NCBI GenBank assembly: GCA_045636945.1
Contig: JAZTYO010000041.1
Coordinates: forward strand, 1-16,548
DNA from: UMGS172 sp045636945
GTDB lineage: Bacteria > Bacillota > Clostridia > Oscillospirales > Acutalibacteraceae
Direction: 5' to 3'
Length of the DNA: 16,548 nucleotides
Below are positions 13,822-16,548 of this stretch, one piece after another. A program made the position numbers and the translations under genes. Position 1 is the first letter of the stretch. Every line of letters begins with the position of its first letter. The notes beneath the pieces are model-generated. The model worked only from the letters and a program-made list of their open reading frames with translations. It had not been told where the DNA came from and searched no databases.

Positions 13822-15081
13822 ATGAAATTTTACCAAAAGCACAAGAAATTGTCAATCTGGATTATGGCATTCTTTTTTGTTGCGGCAATAATTCTTTTCA
13901 GAGAATTGCTGACATCTATGCCTACGATATGGAAAGGCGTTAAGGCCTTTATGTCTATTATAAGCCCGTTTATCGTCGGCTTTGCCATTGCCTTTATTCT
14001 GTATGTACCCTGCATCAAGATTGAATGCTTGTTGAAAAAGACCAAACCTACCAATTTTATAAATAAACATTCTAGAGGCATTTCGGTAACGGTTGTTTAT
14101 GTTTTGGCGCTTGCTGTAATTTCGGTTTTACTTGTGCTTATCATTCCTTGGCTTGTAAGGAATCTTATAAACCTCTATGAAAACCGCGATTCATATTATC
14201 AGACCATTCACGATTTTGTTTACTCCCGTTGCGATGAAAACGGCACGTTATTTAGCTTTAACCCCGAGCCTATTGTCAACATCTTCAAGTTTGATAATTA
14301 TATTTCCGAAATCAACCTTGAAAAACTGACCTCGGTTGCCAACGGTGTTTATAAGGTTGGTACTACCATTGTTGATACCATACTTGCAATATTCTCATCG
14401 GTCTATATGTTAGTCAGCCGTGATACCCTGATACACTCGGCAGGACGTTTTATTTCACTGTTCACTTCCAAAAAGAATGTATCCTCTTTGCGCCGTTATC
14501 TTTCTAAAATTTCGGGCATTTTCTATAACTATATTTACAGCAGCATCTTCGATTCGCTTATCGTAGCAGTGTTAATGACTGTTGCACTCCTGATTTTGGG
14601 CGTTGATTATGCTCCGTTGTTTGGCATTGCCATAGGCGTTGCCAATCTCGTGCCAATATTCGGTGCTATTATCGCAGGCGTTTTTGTTGCACTGTTTTCT
14701 GCCGTCACCGACGGATTCTGGAGTGGTGTTTTGGTAGGCAGTGTTATACTCGTTATTCAGCAGATTGATGCCAATATATTACAACCGAGAATCGTGGGCA
14801 AGGGTGTCGGTGTACAACCGTTGTATACACTTATTGCCATCACCGTCGGCGGAGGCTTATTCGGATTCTGGGGTGTAATTTTGGGAGTACCGATTGTCGC
14901 AACACTCCAGCTTATTCTGACCGATATTATGGACGAACACGAGCGTAAGCTCAAAACCGTATCGGCCTCGGCCACTGACCAATGCCCCAACGAATCGGTT
15001 GAGGATGCAGATGACAATGACGCTACACCTCCCGATGACGAACAACCGATAGAGCAAAGCGATAATAACAACGATAAATAA
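13822..15081 (+). CDS. AI-2E family (UPF0118) membrane permease
   Basis: This 419-aa polytopic inner-membrane protein of the PF01594 family has characterised members exporting quorum signals (TqsA) or acting as Na+/H+ antiporters; the substrate here is unknown. Seen: N-terminal helices at about 11-30, 45-65 and 87-110, an extracytoplasmic or amphipathic middle (about 120-230), then the conserved C-terminal block: FDSLIVAVLMTVALLILG (243-260), ANLVPIFGAIIAG (274-286), QQIDANILQPRIVGKGVG (313-330) and the glycine-rich GGGLFGFWGVILGVP (343-357). The last 40 residues are acidic and polar (Asp, Asn, Glu), an unusual tail. ATG 13822 has GGAGG 6 bases upstream. It is transcribed alone and ends in a terminator. 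Confidence 0.93.
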   Translation: MKFYQKHKKLSIWIMAFFFVAAIILFRELLTSMPTIWKGVKAFMSIISPFIVGFAIAFILYVPCIKIECLLKKTKPTNFINKHSRGISVTVVYVLALAVISVLLVLIIPWLVRNLINLYENRDSYYQTIHDFVYSRCDENGTLFSFNPEPIVNIFKFDNYISEINLEKLTSVANGVYKVGTTIVDTILAIFSSVYMLVSRDTLIHSAGRFISLFTSKKNVSSLRRYLSKISGIFYNYIYSSIFDSLIVAVLMTVALLILGVDYAPLFGIAIGVANLVPIFGAIIAGVFVALFSAVTDGFWSGVLVGSVILVIQQIDANILQPRIVGKGVGVQPLYTLIAITVGGGLFGFWGVILGVPIVATLQLILTDIMDEHERKLKTVSASATDQCPNESVEDADDNDATPPDDEQPIEQSDNNNDK

Positions 15082-15136
15082 TTGCAAAACAAAACCGACC
15101 GTAGGGGTTGTACTCTAAAGGATATAAAAAAAGGAC

Positions 15137-15173
15137 AAAATACCCGTGGCTTTTGAAACTGCGGGTATTTTTA
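15137..15173 (+). terminator. Probable terminator after the permease
   Basis: AAAATACCCG (15137-15146) pairs with CGGGTATTTT (15162-15171) around a 15-base loop, with Ts at the 3' side. It lies 56 bases after the permease stop, with a short T-run after the stem. Confidence 0.7.
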
Positions 15174-15182
15174 AATATAATC

Positions 15183-15211
15183 TTTAAAAATTAACTAAAA
15201 TATGATATAAT
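15183..15211 (+). promoter_or_regulatory. Possible promoter for the transglutaminase-like lipoprotein
   Basis: TTTAAA (15183-15188), a 17-base spacer, then TATAAT (15206-15211). The -10 is perfect and the -35 is weak. It would give a leader of about 118 bases before the ATG at 15336; I see no clear structure in that leader. Confidence 0.5.
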
Positions 15212-15335
15212 AAATGGCCGATAAGTTACAATTTGTCTGATGGTTTTGCACTACACTACAAAAGCCCTCGTTTCAGAGAGCCTTAGGCATCATAATCATC
15301 ACTGCAACAAACTCTAATTTTTGGAGGATAATATA

Positions 15336-16430
15336 ATGCTTTATAAAGGTTATAGAACATTGCCGCATTTTATGTTAAAAGTAATTTGTTGTGTAATTAT
15401 AATTTTATTGGTGGGTTGTAGAGCGGAATTTCAGATAGAAAACACAGAAAATCAGAGTTCACCAATCGAATCAGAGGCTACTTCAAACAAAAATACAGAG
15501 GATAATGACGCCACGTTTCATATAGACCTGACAAAAATATCTCCTATGATTCGGGAAAATGTAAGCGAAGATATAATAATATCTGCAAAAAAAGCAATAG
15601 AGGGATTCTTACAATATGAGAATAGTGTCGAGATAAAAGTAAGTGGGAACCGCCAACGATTTTTAAACGATATGGCATATGTGATTCACTGCTCTTGTCC
15701 AATGTTTGGTGCTTTTACTGATTTTAATGAGATGTCTTCCTATGATGAAGCATCAGGAACAGTGTCCTGGAGTTTTTTTGTAAAGGAAGCAGAATTTGAC
15801 AGAATGCTGCAAGATTTTTATAATGTGACTAAGACATACTTGTCCAATATACAGTCAACAGACAGTGAAGCAATGCGTGCGATGCTTTTGTATTATGCAG
15901 TGATTGACGATTTGAGCTATGATTATGATTTGCTTGGCGAAAATTATGAGAAGTTAAGTAAAGAAGAAGCAAATTTGAAATCTTCACCGTATTATGTACT
16001 TGCAGAAAAAAGTGGTATTTGCACGAATATTGCGCAGGCATATATGTTTCTATGTACACAGGCGGATATAGCTTGCGGAACGGTTTTACATATGGGTGGC
16101 AGTGGTATGCATATGTGGAATATCGTTCAGATCGATGACAAGTACTATTATTGTGATCCTACTTGGGATGCGAATACCTCTCTTAAATATTTTGGAATCA
16201 CAACAGCAGATCGGTCAAGCTGGGCAGGAGAGTATTCGGCGGATGGTGGAACAATGCTTTCTATTACAATTTTTGAAAAATACGAGATATCCGATTCTCG
16301 ATTTGAAGTATTAAGAGGTAAATTGCCAGTAGAAATATCAGATGTAAAAGTAGATAGAGAATTGCAGACCATTACATTTGTGGGATATGAATATGAATAC
16401 GTGTTTGAATGTTACGGAGCTGTAGCGTGA
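15336..16430 (+). CDS. Transglutaminase-like domain lipoprotein
   Basis: This 364-aa protein has a signal peptide (hydrophobic 12-27) and lipobox LVGC with Cys28, so it is probably anchored outside the membrane. A polar linker (29-60) leads to a papain-fold transglutaminase-like domain. The expected triad is visible: Cys229 in KSGICTNIAQAY, His259 in SGMHMWNIVQI and Asp274 in YYCDPTWD, the usual order. Bacterial members often act as peptidases or have unknown substrates, so cross-linking should not be assumed. ATG 15336 has GGAGG 8 bases upstream; the TTG at 15321 lies before that site and is not the start. Composition is visibly more AT-rich, with many AGA and ATA codons, unlike the genes to its left. 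With the IS-like sequence just downstream, this suggests acquisition by transfer (inference). Confidence 0.85.
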   Translation: MLYKGYRTLPHFMLKVICCVIIILLVGCRAEFQIENTENQSSPIESEATSNKNTEDNDATFHIDLTKISPMIRENVSEDIIISAKKAIEGFLQYENSVEIKVSGNRQRFLNDMAYVIHCSCPMFGAFTDFNEMSSYDEASGTVSWSFFVKEAEFDRMLQDFYNVTKTYLSNIQSTDSEAMRAMLLYYAVIDDLSYDYDLLGENYEKLSKEEANLKSSPYYVLAEKSGICTNIAQAYMFLCTQADIACGTVLHMGGSGMHMWNIVQIDDKYYYCDPTWDANTSLKYFGITTADRSSWAGEYSADGGTMLSITIFEKYEISDSRFEVLRGKLPVEISDVKVDRELQTITFVGYEYEYVFECYGAVA

Positions 16431-16495
16431 CAATACAGTCTGTGACTTGACATTTTCAACCATTCTGCGTTAACATACAAAACCCCCGGATCTTA

Positions 16496-16548
16496 TGAAC
16501 TGAACCAGTAAAATTGGACAATAGACAAAATCCCCCCTGGTGTAGGAT
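16496..16548 (+). mobile_element. Possible terminal repeat of an IS3-like insertion sequence, cut by the window edge
   Basis: The sequence from 16496, TGAACTGAACCAG...TTGGACA (to 16520), resembles by eye the TGAACTG...GGACA left ends of IS3-family elements, and no gene overlaps it. No transposase is visible because the window ends 28 bases later, and the partner repeat cannot be seen. This is pattern memory, not a match, so it is weak. Confidence 0.3.

Noticed and set aside
1..16548. CRISPR array, tRNA, rRNA, prophage or origin of replication
   Set aside because: No spaced direct repeats, cloverleaf-like sequences, rRNA segments, phage structural genes or DnaA-box clusters were seen on either strand.

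Overview
The window looks like ordinary chromosome of a low-to-mid GC Firmicute, most likely a gut-type Clostridia (Oscillospiraceae/Ruminococcaceae-like). This rests on strong GGAGG-type ribosome binding sites, many sigma-A promoters with 17-bp spacers, a clostridial-style BMP lipoprotein with its ABC transporter, a YwlG/DUF436 gene, a FucO-type lactaldehyde reductase and an AI-2E (UPF0118) permease. The assignment is inference from gene content; no rRNA or other phylogenetic marker beyond rsmA is present.

Layout, left to right. (1) 1-2011, minus strand: the start of a BMP-family ABC importer operon, probably for nucleosides. The lipoprotein bmpA comes first, then a strong hairpin plus U-tract, then the ATPase gene, which runs off the left edge. 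(2) 2056-3377, minus: fucO as a single-gene unit with its own promoter, an operator-like inverted repeat and a terminator. (3) 3400-8284, minus: a four-gene envelope operon in transcription order: GT2 glycosyltransferase fused to GtrA, a membrane-anchored phosphodiester glycosidase (NAGPA-type), a membrane-anchored protein of unknown function, and a PAP2 lipid phosphatase fused to a diacylglycerol-kinase-type lipid kinase. Two of the three junctions are coupled or nearly so. (4) 8377-9699, plus: serC alone, with a consensus promoter, a structured leader and a bidirectional terminator. (5) 9712-11291, minus: a sugar-phosphate nucleotidyltransferase followed by ywlG. (6) 11311-11864, minus: a YfcE/MJ0936-type phosphodiesterase. 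Its promoter overlaps the start codon of a divergent cassette of three small uncharacterised proteins (11864-12857, plus). (7) 12859-13707, minus: rsmA/ksgA, convergent with the cassette and separated from it by one base. (8) 13750-15173, plus: an AI-2E family permease with promoter and terminator. (9) 15183-16548: a visibly more AT-rich segment carrying a transglutaminase-like lipoprotein. At the extreme right edge is a short sequence resembling the terminal repeat of an IS3-like insertion sequence.

Functionally the genes are a mix of housekeeping (serC, rsmA, yfcE), sugar and nucleoside metabolism (fucO, BMP transporter, nucleotidyltransferase) and envelope chemistry. I see no CRISPR array, tRNA, rRNA, phage or complete mobile element. 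The best candidates for undescribed biology are the lipid/glycan envelope operon at 3400-8212, with its phosphatase-kinase fusion, and the three-small-protein cassette at 11864-12857. Neither is shown by sequence alone to be a new system.
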